NCBI GenBank assembly: GCA_963812525.1
Contig: CAWEVL010000003.1
Location: forward strand, 8,025-72,024
Source of the DNA: Bog-756 sp963812525
GTDB lineage: Bacteria > Actinomycetota > Acidimicrobiia > Acidimicrobiales > RAAP-2
DNA: 64,000 bases
Direction: 5' to 3'
The position numbers and the translations under genes were made by a program. Under the pieces are notes generated by a model. That model was not told where the DNA came from, ran no database searches, and saw only the letters and a list, made by a program, of their open reading frames with translations. Numbering within the stretch: position 1 is the first letter of the stretch; every line of letters begins with the position of its first letter. Shown in pieces: positions 44,795-53,883 of the stretch.

Positions 44795-45991
44795 TCATCC
44801 GCTGCGGGGCACCTTGGACCAGGGCAGCTCCTTGTCCACCCGGACGTCACCGGGCAGGCCGAGGATCCGCTCGCCCAGGATGTTCCGCTGGATCTCCGAG
44901 GTGCCCCCCTCGATCGAGTTGGCCCTCGACCGGATGAACAGCTTGCGGGACGTCCCGGGCGGGCCCACCAGGCCCAGACCCTCGGACCGGCGCATGGTGT
45001 AGTCGTAGCCGACGAGTCCGTCGGCCCCCAACAGGTCGATGCACAGCTCGTAGACCCGCTTGTTGACCTCGGCGAACATGAGTTTGGCGATGGACCCCTC
45101 GGGCCCGGGATTGCCGGCCTTCCGGTTCTGGCTGGCCCGCAGGTTGGTCAGCCGCAGCGCCTCCGACTCGATCCACAGGCGAGCCAACCGGTCACGGTCC
45201 ACCGGGTTCCGCCGATGGCCCTCGCTCTGCCAGATACGCACGGCCTCGGCGATGGAGCCCGACCCCGCCCCGGGCGCCGTCGAGCTCCCCCCGATCGTGG
45301 TCCGCTCGTTGGACAGCGTGGTCATGGCCACCCGCCATCCCTCGCCGACGTCACCCACCCGGTCGATGTCGGGCACGCGGACCTCGGTGAGATAGACCTC
45401 GTTGAACTCGGCCTCGCCCGTCATCTGGCGGAGCGGCCGTACCTCGACCCCCGGGGCATGCATGTCCAGGGCGAAGTAGGTCAGGCCCTTGTGCTTGGGC
45501 AGGTCCGGGTCGGTCCGGGCCACCAGCATGCCCCGGTCGGCGATGTGGGCCAGCGTGTTCCACACCTTCTGCCCGGTCACGACCCACTCGTCCCCGTCGC
45601 GGACGGCGCGGGTGGACAGGCCGGCCAGGTCGGAGCCGGATCCCGGCTCGCTGAACAGCTGGCACCATGCCTCCTCGCCGGTGAAGGTGCGGCACAGCAG
45701 CCGCTGGCGGAGCTCGTCGGACCCGTGGGTGACGACGGTCGGCCCGGCCATGGTCAACCCGAAGAACTCGCGCCCACCGGGGGGCGTGGCCCCGGCCTGG
45801 GCCAGGCGCCGGTCCACCTCCCGCTGCAGTCCGGGAGGCAGGTTGAGGCCGCCGAGCCCCTCGGGGAAGGAGACCCAGGCCAGCCCGAGCTCGAACTGGC
45901 GGGCCCGGAACGACTCGACCGGGGTGGTCTTGGGGTCGAGCTCGTCGAGCAGCTGGCCGGTCCGGTCGGTCACCAGGGTCGCGTCTGCCAT
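44795..45991 (-). CDS. Acyl-CoA dehydrogenase
   Basis: A 398-residue FAD enzyme that introduces a trans-2 double bond into an acyl-CoA. Seen are WCQLFSEPGSGSDLAGL (FAD and substrate binding), WVVTGQKVWNTLAH, LRQMTGEAEFNEVYLTEVRVP and the C-terminal SIEGGTSEIQRNILGERILGLP, whose Glu is the probable catalytic base of this clade. It is the first gene of a minus-strand group with a TesB-like thioesterase and an LLM oxidoreductase. ATG 45991 lies 6 bases after TATGTT, indicating a leaderless start. Confidence 0.93.
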   Translation of the reverse strand: MADATLVTDRTGQLLDELDPKTTPVESFRARQFELGLAWVSFPEGLGGLNLPPGLQREVDRRLAQAGATPPGGREFFGLTMAGPTVVTHGSDELRQRLLCRTFTGEEAWCQLFSEPGSGSDLAGLSTRAVRDGDEWVVTGQKVWNTLAHIADRGMLVARTDPDLPKHKGLTYFALDMHAPGVEVRPLRQMTGEAEFNEVYLTEVRVPDIDRVGDVGEGWRVAMTTLSNERTTIGGSSTAPGAGSGSIAEAVRIWQSEGHRRNPVDRDRLARLWIESEALRLTNLRASQNRKAGNPGPEGSIAKLMFAEVNKRVYELCIDLLGADGLVGYDYTMRRSEGLGLVGPPGTSRKLFIRSRANSIEGGTSEIQRNILGERILGLPGDVRVDKELPWSKVPRSG

Positions 45992-45997
45992 GCCCAG

Positions 45998-46003
45998 AAC
46001 ATA
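45998..46003 (-). promoter_or_regulatory. -10 element of the acyl-CoA dehydrogenase operon (leaderless)
   Basis: TATGTT on the minus strand, 6 bases before ATG 45991, with no ribosome-binding site. It probably drives the dehydrogenase, thioesterase and LLM genes. Confidence 0.55.
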
Positions 46004-46090
46004 CAGCGGTGGACGGGAATCCGGTTCGAGACGGAGACGGGGGACCCGTCACCGTGGCCGGGCGGCGACCCCGGATCCGGTCCGGTCTCC

Positions 46091-48565
46091 CTACTCGGCG
46101 CGCAGGACGAGTGCGGTGGGGGTACGGGCCGCCCGCCAGGCCGGAACCGTCGCCACCACGTTGGCCAGCACGAGCGCACCCAGCGCCACGCCGACCACCG
46201 AGGGCACCGAGACGGTGGGGTGGGGAACGGCGTAGAGCTCATTGGCGAACAGCGTCCACAGATACCGGCCGAGGGCGATCCCGAGGGGAATGCCGATGAC
46301 GGTCCCGATCACCACCGAGGTGGACGCCTGCCAGGAGACGGTTTCGGCCAGTTGGCGGCGCGAGAAGCCCAGTGACTTGAGCACGGCCAGCTCCCGGCGC
46401 CGCCGTCGCACCGACGCCCCGAGGGTCAGACCCAGCGCGGCGAAGGCTCCGAGGGCCAACGCCCCAGCCAGCAGGGTGGGCGTGGAGCCCATGGTCCTGT
46501 AGTTGACGATCTGGGCCGGATGTTGCACCCCGAAGAGCTGGACGCTGGAAGGAGCGCCCGACGCCACCGAGATCCCACCGCTCACCTTCTCCAGCGAGCG
46601 GGCCGCCACCGCGGCGGTGAGGCCGGGACGGGTTCGGACGAAGTACACGTTGGGACCGATCGAGGCGTACTGCTGGATATTCCGCTGGAGGGCCGGGATG
46701 AACCGCACGTCCAGCAACGCCCCGGTCCCCATGGAGAGGTGGAGTCCGTGGCCGACACCGACCGTGGGCATCGTCGCCGTCCCCACGATGGTCAGTGTGG
46801 TCCGCTGGGCGCCGGTGCCCGTGGTCACCGTGCCGCCGATGTGCTTGTGCAGATTGCGCAGGGTCTCGCTACCCAGCACGACCTGATGGGGGCCGTCGAG
46901 TGCGTGCCCGTCCAGGGTCGAGGGCTGGACCGCCCCCCGGGGGGATTCGCCCAGGACGGGCACGCTCTGGCCGTCGATGGTCAGCAGCGTGTAGAAGCCC
47001 CCGGTCCACACGGTGACGTCGTGATCCTCGTCCAGTAGACGGCTGCTGGCCGAGGCCGGCATGTCGCCGTACCCTGCGTTCGACTCCAGGATGTAGTCCC
47101 AGTTCCAGCCGTAGAGCGCGGGATGGGAGATGAAGGTGTCGAGGCTGCTGCCAAAGGTGAGCGAGGCCACCACCACGACCACGGCCAGCACGGTTCCGAT
47201 GATCGCCGACCGTACCGGCACGGCGGCCCGGTCCCGACCGGAGTCGAGGGCGAAGCGGACGCCCGTCGTGGCGGGAAGGGAGAGCCCCGACGATGCCAGG
47301 GCGGCGACGGTGGCCGAGTCCCGCCTCGGAGCCCGTCGCATCCGGAGGGCGATGCGGTGGGGAGTATCCCGGTACGAGAAGAGCAAGGCCAGTCCGAGGA
47401 GGGCGGCCACGAGCGTGAGCGTCCCGAATCCGATCACGGTCCAGTCCCAGGAGATCCGATGGACGGATACGACCTGACGCACCGGGCCGAAGGGCGCCAA
47501 CGGGGACAGGAGGGCCGAGACTCCGATGGCCAGCAGTGCACCGAGCACGATGGACCCGACGATTCCCGGAAGCCCCTCGAACGTCGTCTCCAACGGGTCG
47601 GCCCCGAGCGAACGCATGACCTGCCGATCGACGGTCGACAGTCGGACCTGGCGGCCGATGGCCTGGGCGGCGATGATCAGCGTCGCCAGGCCGGCGATGA
47701 GGCCGAAGGCACCCAGGGCCAGTGACTCCGGCTTGACGGACTGCTCGGCCTGCTCTTCGATGACCGACGTGACGTGGATGTAGGGCAAGGACGAGGCGGG
47801 AAGGTCTTCGAAGTACCGGTGCAGGAACGGTTGGACCCCGGCGGCCCCGTCCTTCAGCTGCACCCCGCTCCAGGCGTAGCTTCCGCAACAGCCGGCCACC
47901 TTGTCGGCGAGGGCCGGGCTGACCAGCATCCGGGTGATCCGATCCACATCGTCTTGGACCACCTCGTCGTTGAAGACGCCGATCCCCACGACGGTCAGGG
48001 TCAACCGCTGGTGGGCGGGCGACCTCGGCTGTCCGTCCTCGTTCAGCTGCTGGTTGGTGAACACCCCCTCATCGACCTTCTGGCCGACGTGAAACCCCAA
48101 CAGGTCGGCGGAGAAGCGACTGACCACCACCTCGTCGGGCCGGTCGGGATCGAGCATTCGGCCCGCCACGATGGTGATCTTGTCCTGGTCGATGAACAGC
48201 TTGTGGAGCGTGCCCGTCTCCTCGAGATCGCCGAACGGATTGGAGAAGTCGGGGAACCCGTCGGGGTGGATGGGCACCATGTTGAGGGCCACGTAGGTCT
48301 GGAGCGTCTTGACCTCTGGAAAGGCCTCGACCCGCTTGAGGATCCCCGGGTTCCACGTCCCGTTGTCGATGTCGAGGGTCGAGGGGTTGGTCGACGCCAG
48401 GAAGGCCGGAAATGAGGACTGGGTGGTCCGGGCGGCTGCCACCCCCGCCAACGACAGTCCCCCGACGAGCCCGATCAGGAGGATGAGACCCAGGTAGCCG
48501 GTCCAGCGGCCCCTGAACTGGGAGCGCCACCGGTACGCAGCAACTTGGGTGTCGTAACGCCTCAC
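46091..48565 (-). CDS. FtsX-type ABC transporter permease
   Basis: 824 residues. A membrane segment (WTGYLGLILLIGLVGGLSLAG) near the N-terminus is followed by a large extracytoplasmic domain. A helix cluster around 300-420 and another single-helix-plus-ectodomain copy come next. The C-terminal permease core contains LGASVRRRRRELAVLKSLGFSRRQL, the coupling helix of FtsX/MacB-like permeases. The duplicated layout is the long-permease type used to export lipids or peptides. No ATPase is adjacent; the LolD-like ATPase at 38503-39291 is the closest. GTG 48565 is the likely start, because GTG 48631 adds a tail unlike the family. Confidence 0.85.
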   Translation of the reverse strand: MRRYDTQVAAYRWRSQFRGRWTGYLGLILLIGLVGGLSLAGVAAARTTQSSFPAFLASTNPSTLDIDNGTWNPGILKRVEAFPEVKTLQTYVALNMVPIHPDGFPDFSNPFGDLEETGTLHKLFIDQDKITIVAGRMLDPDRPDEVVVSRFSADLLGFHVGQKVDEGVFTNQQLNEDGQPRSPAHQRLTLTVVGIGVFNDEVVQDDVDRITRMLVSPALADKVAGCCGSYAWSGVQLKDGAAGVQPFLHRYFEDLPASSLPYIHVTSVIEEQAEQSVKPESLALGAFGLIAGLATLIIAAQAIGRQVRLSTVDRQVMRSLGADPLETTFEGLPGIVGSIVLGALLAIGVSALLSPLAPFGPVRQVVSVHRISWDWTVIGFGTLTLVAALLGLALLFSYRDTPHRIALRMRRAPRRDSATVAALASSGLSLPATTGVRFALDSGRDRAAVPVRSAIIGTVLAVVVVVASLTFGSSLDTFISHPALYGWNWDYILESNAGYGDMPASASSRLLDEDHDVTVWTGGFYTLLTIDGQSVPVLGESPRGAVQPSTLDGHALDGPHQVVLGSETLRNLHKHIGGTVTTGTGAQRTTLTIVGTATMPTVGVGHGLHLSMGTGALLDVRFIPALQRNIQQYASIGPNVYFVRTRPGLTAAVAARSLEKVSGGISVASGAPSSVQLFGVQHPAQIVNYRTMGSTPTLLAGALALGAFAALGLTLGASVRRRRRELAVLKSLGFSRRQLAETVSWQASTSVVIGTVIGIPLGIALGRYLWTLFANELYAVPHPTVSVPSVVGVALGALVLANVVATVPAWRAARTPTALVLRAE

Positions 48566-48697
48566 GGTGGGGAGGTCCGCTCGGTCGGGAGGGCAGCCAC
48601 CATCTCTCTGTTGTCTCACGATCGGGTCCACCGGTCCAGGTGGCGAACACGTCGACCGGGGTGGTGCCAGCCCCCGCCGCGCTGGAGGCGGCCTCGG

Positions 48698-49309
48698 TCA
48701 GGGCTGCAGGCGCTCGATCGTCCAGCCCGAGTCCCCCGGCGTGTAGCGGAGGCGGTCGTGGAGCCGGTCGCGGCGGTTCTGCCAGAACTCGTAGGTCCGC
48801 GGACGGACCCGCAGCCCGCCCCACCCGGTCGGTCGGGGCACCGGGCGGTCGGCGTACTCGCCCTCGAGGGCACGGACCCGTGCGTCCAGCTCGTCCCGAC
48901 CGGCCACGACGGCACTCTGCAGCGAGGCGTGGGCCCCGATCTGGGCACCCCGGGGGCGGGTGGCGAAGTAGGCGTCCGACTCCGCGGCGCTGGTCCGCTC
49001 GACCGGACCTTCGATGCGGACCTGGCGGCCCCGGGGCTCCCAGTAGAAGAGCAGGGCGGCCAGCGGCTGCACGGTGAGCTCCCGTCCCTTGCGGCTGTCG
49101 TAGTTGGAGTGGAACACGAACCCGTCCTCCCCCCACTCCTTCAGCAGCACCATCCGCACCGACGGCTGGCCGTCGTCGCCCACCGAGGCCACGGCCATGG
49201 CCTCCGGGGCATCCATCGAGCGGGCGGCGTCGTCGAACCATCGGCCGAACTGGGCCAACGGGTCTGGATCCACGTCCCGCTCCGACAGCGGTTCGGCGTG
49301 CAGGTCCAT
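48698..49309 (-). CDS. pdxH: Pyridoxamine 5'-phosphate oxidase
   Basis: 203 residues. It oxidises pyridoxine or pyridoxamine phosphate to PLP, using FMN and oxygen. Family marks are MAVASVGDDGQPSVRMVLLK, FVFHSNYDSRKGREL, ALLFYWEPRGRQVRIEG and the C-terminal EFWQNRRDRLHDR, which binds substrate and FMN. Length is normal. It supplies the cofactor of the PLP enzyme encoded divergently next to it. ATG 49309 lies 6 bases after TAGGGT. Confidence 0.95.
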   Translation of the reverse strand: MDLHAEPLSERDVDPDPLAQFGRWFDDAARSMDAPEAMAVASVGDDGQPSVRMVLLKEWGEDGFVFHSNYDSRKGRELTVQPLAALLFYWEPRGRQVRIEGPVERTSAAESDAYFATRPRGAQIGAHASLQSAVVAGRDELDARVRALEGEYADRPVPRPTGWGGLRVRPRTYEFWQNRRDRLHDRLRYTPGDSGWTIERLQP

Positions 49310-49315
49310 GGCCCG

Positions 49316-49321
49316 ACCCTA
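49316..49321 (-). promoter_or_regulatory. -10 element of pdxH (leaderless)
   Basis: TAGGGT on the minus strand, 6 bases before ATG 49309. Confidence 0.5.
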
Positions 49322-49371
49322 TCGGTGGGGAGAGGTCCCGGCCGGCCGAGGCCCCGCCACCGGGAGCCCGG

Positions 49372-49377
49372 TAGATT
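49372..49377 (+). promoter_or_regulatory. -10 element of the class-V aminotransferase gene
   Basis: TAGATT, 8 bases, GTG 49386. It is 50 bases from the pdxH -10 and faces away from it. Confidence 0.45.
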
Positions 49378-49385
49378 CGCCCACT

Positions 49386-50610
49386 GTGACCGGCACCATC
49401 GACGTCGAGGCCGAGCGCGCCGGCACTCCGGGCTGCGCCACCGTCAACCACCTCAACAACGCCGGCGCCGCCCTACCCGCCGAAGCCACCCTCGAGGCCC
49501 AGATCGAGTACCTACGGTTCGAGGCGGCGCGGGGCGGGTACGAAGCCGCAGCAGCCGTCGCCGACCGGCTGGCCGCCGTCCGGGCCTCGGCCGCCCGGCT
49601 CCTCCACTGCGGGACCGACGAGGTGGTGGTGGCCGGCTCGGACACCCAGGCCTGGACCAAGGCGGTGTGGGGCTACTTCATCGGCGGGGGCATCGGTCCG
49701 GGCCACCGCCTCCTGGTCGACCGGCTGGCCTATGACAGCCACTTCCTGGGGCTGCTCCAGGTAAGCGAGCTGGCCGGTGCCACCATCGAGGTGGTGCCGA
49801 GCCTCGGGGACGGCACCGTCGACCTCGAGGTCCTGGACGCACTCCTGGACCCGGGCGGGCGGGACCCCGGCGGCGCCGGCCCGGTGGCCCTGGTGGCCCT
49901 CACCCACGTGGGGACGCACCGGGGGCTGGTCAATCCGGTCGAAGAGGCCGGGGCGCTGTGCCGCCGGGCCGGGGTTCCCTACTTCCTCGACGCCTGCCAG
50001 AGCGTGGGCCAGCGTCTGGTCGACGTCGGCGTCATCGGCTGTGACGTGGCCACGGTGACGGGCCGCAAGTGGCTGCGCGGACCCCGCGGCACCGGCCTGC
50101 TGTTCGTGCGCTCGGACTTCGTCGAGCCGGCTTCGTCCCCCGGGACTCGGCTGGAGCGCCGCGCCCTGGGAGGAGGACGGCCGCTACGCGTTCCGACCCG
50201 GTGCCGAGCGCTTCGTCGAGTTCGAGGTCCCGGTGGCCGCGCACCTGGCCCTGGGGGTGGCGATCGAGCACGCCCTCGACCTGGGCCTCGAAGCCATCGC
50301 CTCCCGGGTGGGCTTCCTGGCCGAGCTGCTGCGCCATGACCTGGCCGCCCTGCCCGGGGTGGCGGTCCACGACGGCGGCACCCGTCGCGCCGGCATCGTG
50401 ACGTTCACGGTGGCGGGGCAGGCCCCGACGGCGGTGGCCGCCCGGGCCTCGGCGGCCGGCATCAATCTCTCGGTCAGCGACGCCCCCTGGGCCCGCCTGG
50501 ACATGGTCGCCCCCCACCCCACCTCCAAGGTCCGGGCATCGCCGCACTACTACAACAGCGAGGACGAACTGGCCCGACTGGTCGAGGTGGTCGACGGCCT
50601 GGTCCGGTGA
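49386..50610 (+). CDS. Aminotransferase class-V-fold PLP enzyme (one frameshift)
   Basis: Fold-type I PLP enzyme. HLNNAGAALPAEATLEAQIEYL opens the family domain, FLDACQSVGQRLVDV holds the PLP-pyridine Asp and Gln/Ser pair, and VTGRKWLRGPRGTGLLFVR contains the Schiff-base Lys. Homology then moves one frame at about 50138-50147; cutting GGG to GG in CCCCCGGGACTCGG gives GLGWSAAPWEEDGRY and continues to the stop, a 407-residue protein. It may be a desulfurase, lyase or epimerase relative; a sulfur-mobilising Cys loop is not evident. It diverges from pdxH, which makes its cofactor. Confidence 0.85.
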
Positions 50611-50631
50611 GTGCCGGCCGGGGCGGAACGG

Positions 50632-51993
50632 TCAGCCCGGCGCAGCCAGTATGTCGTCGGCGGTCTGCTCCCCCGACCGGACGGCGCCCTCCATGTAGCC
50701 GTTCCATACCGCGCTGCATTCGGCCCCGGCCCAGTGCAGGCGGCCCACCGGCTCGGTGAGGGCGGTGCCGAAATCGCTCCATACCCCCGGTGTGAAGTGG
50801 GCGCCGTAGCAGCCCCGGCTGAACTCCTCGGCCGTCCAGTCCCGCTCGAGGTACTCGAGCGGATGGGCGGCCCGGGCCCCGAAGTACCGCACGAAACACT
50901 CGATGGCGGTGGCCTTGCGCTCCTCGAGGGTCAGCCGTGACGCCCGCCGGCCGTCGTTGGCCTCCATGAACCCCAGGAGCACCCCGGGAGTGCCACCGGG
51001 CGGCGAGTTGTCGAAGGTCACCTTGATCGGTCCCTGGTCCGAGGCGGCCTGCCCGGTGAGTCCGTCGTTCCGCCAGAACGGCTCGTCGTACACGGCGCAG
51101 AGCTTGATCACCGACCCGGCCGGGAGGCGCTGGGTCAGCTGGTCGCGCCAGGGGGGGAGGATGGGCTCGTACTCCAGCCGTCCGGCCAGGGTGGGCGGGA
51201 GGGTCACGATGACCCGGTCGCCGTCCAACACCTCCCCGGCCCGCGTGGTGACCGACACCCCCCCGGCGTCCTGCTCGATACGACGCACCGGATCGCCGAG
51301 CCGGATCCGGTCGCCGAAGCCCTCGGCCATCCGCTCGGAGATCCGGATGGAACCGCCCACGATCCGGTCCTGCTGGGCGCCCCGGTCGGTGCTGAGCAGC
51401 CCTTCGAAGTCGGTGCCGGAGTGGGCGTAGAACAGGGCGTGGAGCGCCGAGAGATTGCCGCTCTCCGCCGAGAAGACGGCTTCGGTGGCCACCCGGAAGT
51501 ACGCCCGGCCGGTCTCGGTGCGCAGATGGCGGCGGATCCATGTCTCGAAGGTCTGGTTGTCCAGGACCTGGGCTCCGGGAGCGGTCCAGGGCCGGTCCAG
51601 CGGCACCGTGCCGGCCAATCGCTGGAATCGGGTCAGGCCCTGGAGCAGGTCGGCCAGTACGAACGGGTTCAGCTTGGGCACGGCGCCGCGCTTGGAGGCC
51701 ATACGGCTCCGCTTGCCTCCCAGTTGGATCACGTGCTTGCCGGTGTTGAAGGTGGGGAAGGTCTCGAGTCCCAGTTCCTCCACCAGCGCGTACATTCGGG
51801 TCTGGGTGGGGCCGAGCCACTGGCCCCCCAGCTCCACCGGGGTGCCGTCCCCGGTGTGTCCTCCCTCGGTACGCCCTCCCACCCGCGGCCGGGCTTCGAG
51901 GACCGTCACGTCGACCCCGGCGTCCCTCAGCCGGCGGGCGGCGGCCAGCCCGGACAGTCCGGCTCCGACGACCAGTACCTGCGGTGTGCTCAC
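50632..51993 (-). CDS. Flavin-containing amine oxidase
   Basis: 453 residues. VLVVGAGLSGLAAARRLRDAG is the FAD ADP-binding fold, followed by VLEARPRVGGRTEG and VELGGQWLGPTQTRM, hallmark motifs of monoamine oxidases. The C-terminus has LHWAGAECSAVWNGYMEGAVRSG, the second FAD motif. It oxidises amines to aldehydes, ammonia and peroxide, but the substrate is unknown. GTG 51993 overlaps the stop of the C69 peptidase gene (GTGA). The peptidase may release, and this enzyme consume, amine-bearing products; that link is inferred from coupling only. Confidence 0.92.
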   Translation of the reverse strand: MSTPQVLVVGAGLSGLAAARRLRDAGVDVTVLEARPRVGGRTEGGHTGDGTPVELGGQWLGPTQTRMYALVEELGLETFPTFNTGKHVIQLGGKRSRMASKRGAVPKLNPFVLADLLQGLTRFQRLAGTVPLDRPWTAPGAQVLDNQTFETWIRRHLRTETGRAYFRVATEAVFSAESGNLSALHALFYAHSGTDFEGLLSTDRGAQQDRIVGGSIRISERMAEGFGDRIRLGDPVRRIEQDAGGVSVTTRAGEVLDGDRVIVTLPPTLAGRLEYEPILPPWRDQLTQRLPAGSVIKLCAVYDEPFWRNDGLTGQAASDQGPIKVTFDNSPPGGTPGVLLGFMEANDGRRASRLTLEERKATAIECFVRYFGARAAHPLEYLERDWTAEEFSRGCYGAHFTPGVWSDFGTALTEPVGRLHWAGAECSAVWNGYMEGAVRSGEQTADDILAAPG

Positions 51994-53207
51994 TGGTGCA
52001 GCTCCTTGTCGATGTCGGCGGCCAGGTCGATGTCGGCAGCCCGGTCGATCGACTTCCAGGTCCTCCGGACCCACGCCGGCCGACTGTCGGGAAGGTGGGC
52101 CGCGGCCACGTCGCCGAGCCATCGCCGCTCGAGCCGATCGGCCTCCCCGAAGGCCGACACGGAGGACGGCAGGTCGGCGATCCACCGCGCCTCGGTGCGA
52201 TCTCGAGCGTACCGGTAGCGGGGCATCAGGGTCGGCTGGGCCGACAGGGTGGTGCGGTGCAGCAGCTCGTGCCGCCACCACAGGCTGTCCGGGTCGAAGA
52301 CGTTGGTGGGCGTCGGGCCGAGGTCCAGCGGCGCGTCCACCGCCACCGGCTTGAACAGCGAGGTGCACGGGGCCGAGGTGGCGGTGGCCCAGTGCCGGAT
52401 CCCGTGACGCAGGTCGGACACCCACGAGGCGGTGGTCTGGCTCGAGGCGACCAGCCCTCCGGCGTGGACGCAGGGGGCCCCCAGTCCGCCGTGGATGGGT
52501 GACCAGCGGGGTGCAGTGGTGGACCCGTGGCTGCGCAACGCGTCCATCAGGTCCCCGGGACCGGTGGCCGCACCGGCCAGGCGCTCGGTCGTCGCCCGCC
52601 GCGTCGAAGCCGAGGACACCCAGGTCCGAAGGGCGCGGCGGTGCGCCTCGGCGAACGCCGGGATCGTCAGCCCGTTGGAGATGCTCCGCCCCGGGCCCGT
52701 CACCACCTCGGTGGCCCACTGCGGGCCCGAGGTCTCCAGTACGAAGGCCCCGCCGGAGTCCACCACCAGGAAGCTGTTGTCGTAGGTGAACCCGTTCCGC
52801 TCGTAGCTGCACGGACCTCCTTGCCCGTGCCGCTCGAGCAGCCCGACCATGACCGAGACGGCGTCCTCGGCCGTGGTGGCCCGCTCCAGGGCCAGCCGCA
52901 GGAGGTCCATGCCCAACAGGGCCTTCTCGCCGACAGGGGCCGTCGTGAAGACGGCCTCGTTACCGATGACGACGCCGTGCTCGTTGGTCCCCATCTCGGC
53001 GCCCCACATCCACCAGGGGCGGGACAGGAGCACCGCATGGGTGTGGGCCACCTGGGGCACCTCGATCCAGGTGCACGTGGCGCGGTCGTCGGCGTGGTGG
53101 TCGGCCGACGGGACCCACTCCAGGAGCTGGGCCTCGTTGGGGTCCCGGTCGCTGTTCTTGGCGAAGAGCAAACCGTCGTCGGTCACCGTCACCATCGAGT
53201 CACACAT
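51990..53207 (-). CDS. C69/secernin-like Ntn-hydrolase
   Basis: 405 residues starting MCDSM. After Met removal or short processing the Cys would be the N-terminal nucleophile of the C69 dipeptidase/secernin family. LFAKNSDRDPNEAQLLEWVP, TWIEVPQVAHTHAVLLSRPWWMWGAEMGTNEHGVVIGNEAVFT and FLVVDSGGAFVLETSGPQWA match secernin-type members. There is no signal peptide, so the enzyme is cytosolic. It is the first gene of a two-gene operon with the amine oxidase. ATG 53207 has an AGGAGGGG ribosome-binding site, and an 18-bp tandem repeat lies just upstream. Confidence 0.88.
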   Translation of the reverse strand: MCDSMVTVTDDGLLFAKNSDRDPNEAQLLEWVPSADHHADDRATCTWIEVPQVAHTHAVLLSRPWWMWGAEMGTNEHGVVIGNEAVFTTAPVGEKALLGMDLLRLALERATTAEDAVSVMVGLLERHGQGGPCSYERNGFTYDNSFLVVDSGGAFVLETSGPQWATEVVTGPGRSISNGLTIPAFAEAHRRALRTWVSSASTRRATTERLAGAATGPGDLMDALRSHGSTTAPRWSPIHGGLGAPCVHAGGLVASSQTTASWVSDLRHGIRHWATATSAPCTSLFKPVAVDAPLDLGPTPTNVFDPDSLWWRHELLHRTTLSAQPTLMPRYRYARDRTEARWIADLPSSVSAFGEADRLERRWLGDVAAAHLPDSRPAWVRRTWKSIDRAADIDLAADIDKELHQ

Positions 53208-53227
53208 GGGGTCCCCTCCTGCCGCGC

Positions 53228-53263
53228 CGTACTCGAACAGTGCTCGGCACTCGAACGGTGCTC
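53228..53263. repeat. 18-bp tandem repeat before the C69 peptidase operon
   Basis: Two directly adjacent copies of ACTCGAAC(A/G)GTGCTCGGC (53228-53245 and 53246-53263) differ at one base. They lie 21-56 bases upstream of the start codon, a usual place for regulator-binding sites. Each copy also has CTCG/CGAG dyad character. Confidence 0.6.
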
Positions 53264-53330
53264 GGCCCGACGGGCATGACCCAGGGTGCCGGACGGATGG
53301 TGCCGTTCGGTGACCGTCGGGCGTGAAGTC

Positions 53331-53819
53331 TCATTCCGAGCAGCCGGGTCGAGGCGGTCCGCGGTCCGGTGCGCGGTCCGGTCCCCGATCCGTTTCCAGC
53401 ACCACCTCGCCCGACCAGCCCTCGAGGCCGACGATCCGGAACGTGATCAGGTCGGCGAAGGGTCGGTCCCGATATTGGGGGTACCGGTCGCCCAACAGGC
53501 GCTCGAGGCCCTGGCGCGCGGCCGCTCCCACGGCCACCTGCTCCATGGCCGCCCGGATCCACCACAGATTGGCCCAGTCCCGGGGATCCCAGTGCTCACA
53601 GAGGAGCACGGCCCGGGGGTCGGCCTCCAGATTCCGCGACCGCTGCAGCTCCAGGGAGGCCTTGGGCTTGACCGTGTCCACCGGCACGGCCACCACCGCG
53701 CCCGCCACGGCGAAGCACACCGGTACGGCGTCCACGCCGCGGTCGGCGTGGACGGTTCCGAGGATGCCGTGGTCGGCTCGGTGGAGCAACTCCTCACAGC
53801 GCCGGCGGTCGAGCCTCAT
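53331..53819 (-). CDS. PPOX-class F420-dependent oxidoreductase (TIGR03668-like)
   Basis: 162 residues forming a split-barrel flavin/deazaflavin-binding fold. GILGTVHADRGVDAVPVCFAV, VPVDTVKPKASLELQRSRNLEADPRAVLLCEHWDPRDW and LWWIRAAM match the TIGR03668 subfamily, which is restricted to F420-making organisms. The last 20 residues are a low-complexity Asp/Arg/Pro tail. ATG 53819 is 6 bases after TAGACC (53826-53831). The substrate is unknown. Confidence 0.85.
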   Translation of the reverse strand: MRLDRRRCEELLHRADHGILGTVHADRGVDAVPVCFAVAGAVVAVPVDTVKPKASLELQRSRNLEADPRAVLLCEHWDPRDWANLWWIRAAMEQVAVGAAARQGLERLLGDRYPQYRDRPFADLITFRIVGLEGWSGEVVLETDRGPDRAPDRGPPRPGCSE

Positions 53820-53825
53820 CCCACC

Positions 53826-53831
53826 GGTCTA
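53826..53831 (-). promoter_or_regulatory. -10 element of the PPOX gene (leaderless)
   Basis: TAGACC on the minus strand, 6 bases before ATG 53819. The last base deviates from TANNNT. Confidence 0.35.
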
Positions 53832-53883
53832 CTCCCGACCTCGGCCCGTTCGCCCCGCTGGCCGCGCTCGGCCGCTCGGGCCG

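Noticed and set aside
12160..50150. Programmed +1 ribosomal frameshifting as a shared mechanism in this organism
   Set aside because: The shifts have no common slippery codon, stop-codon context or downstream structure. Most vanish if a G or C run is shortened by one, and intact large genes lie between them. Sequencing error is simpler.
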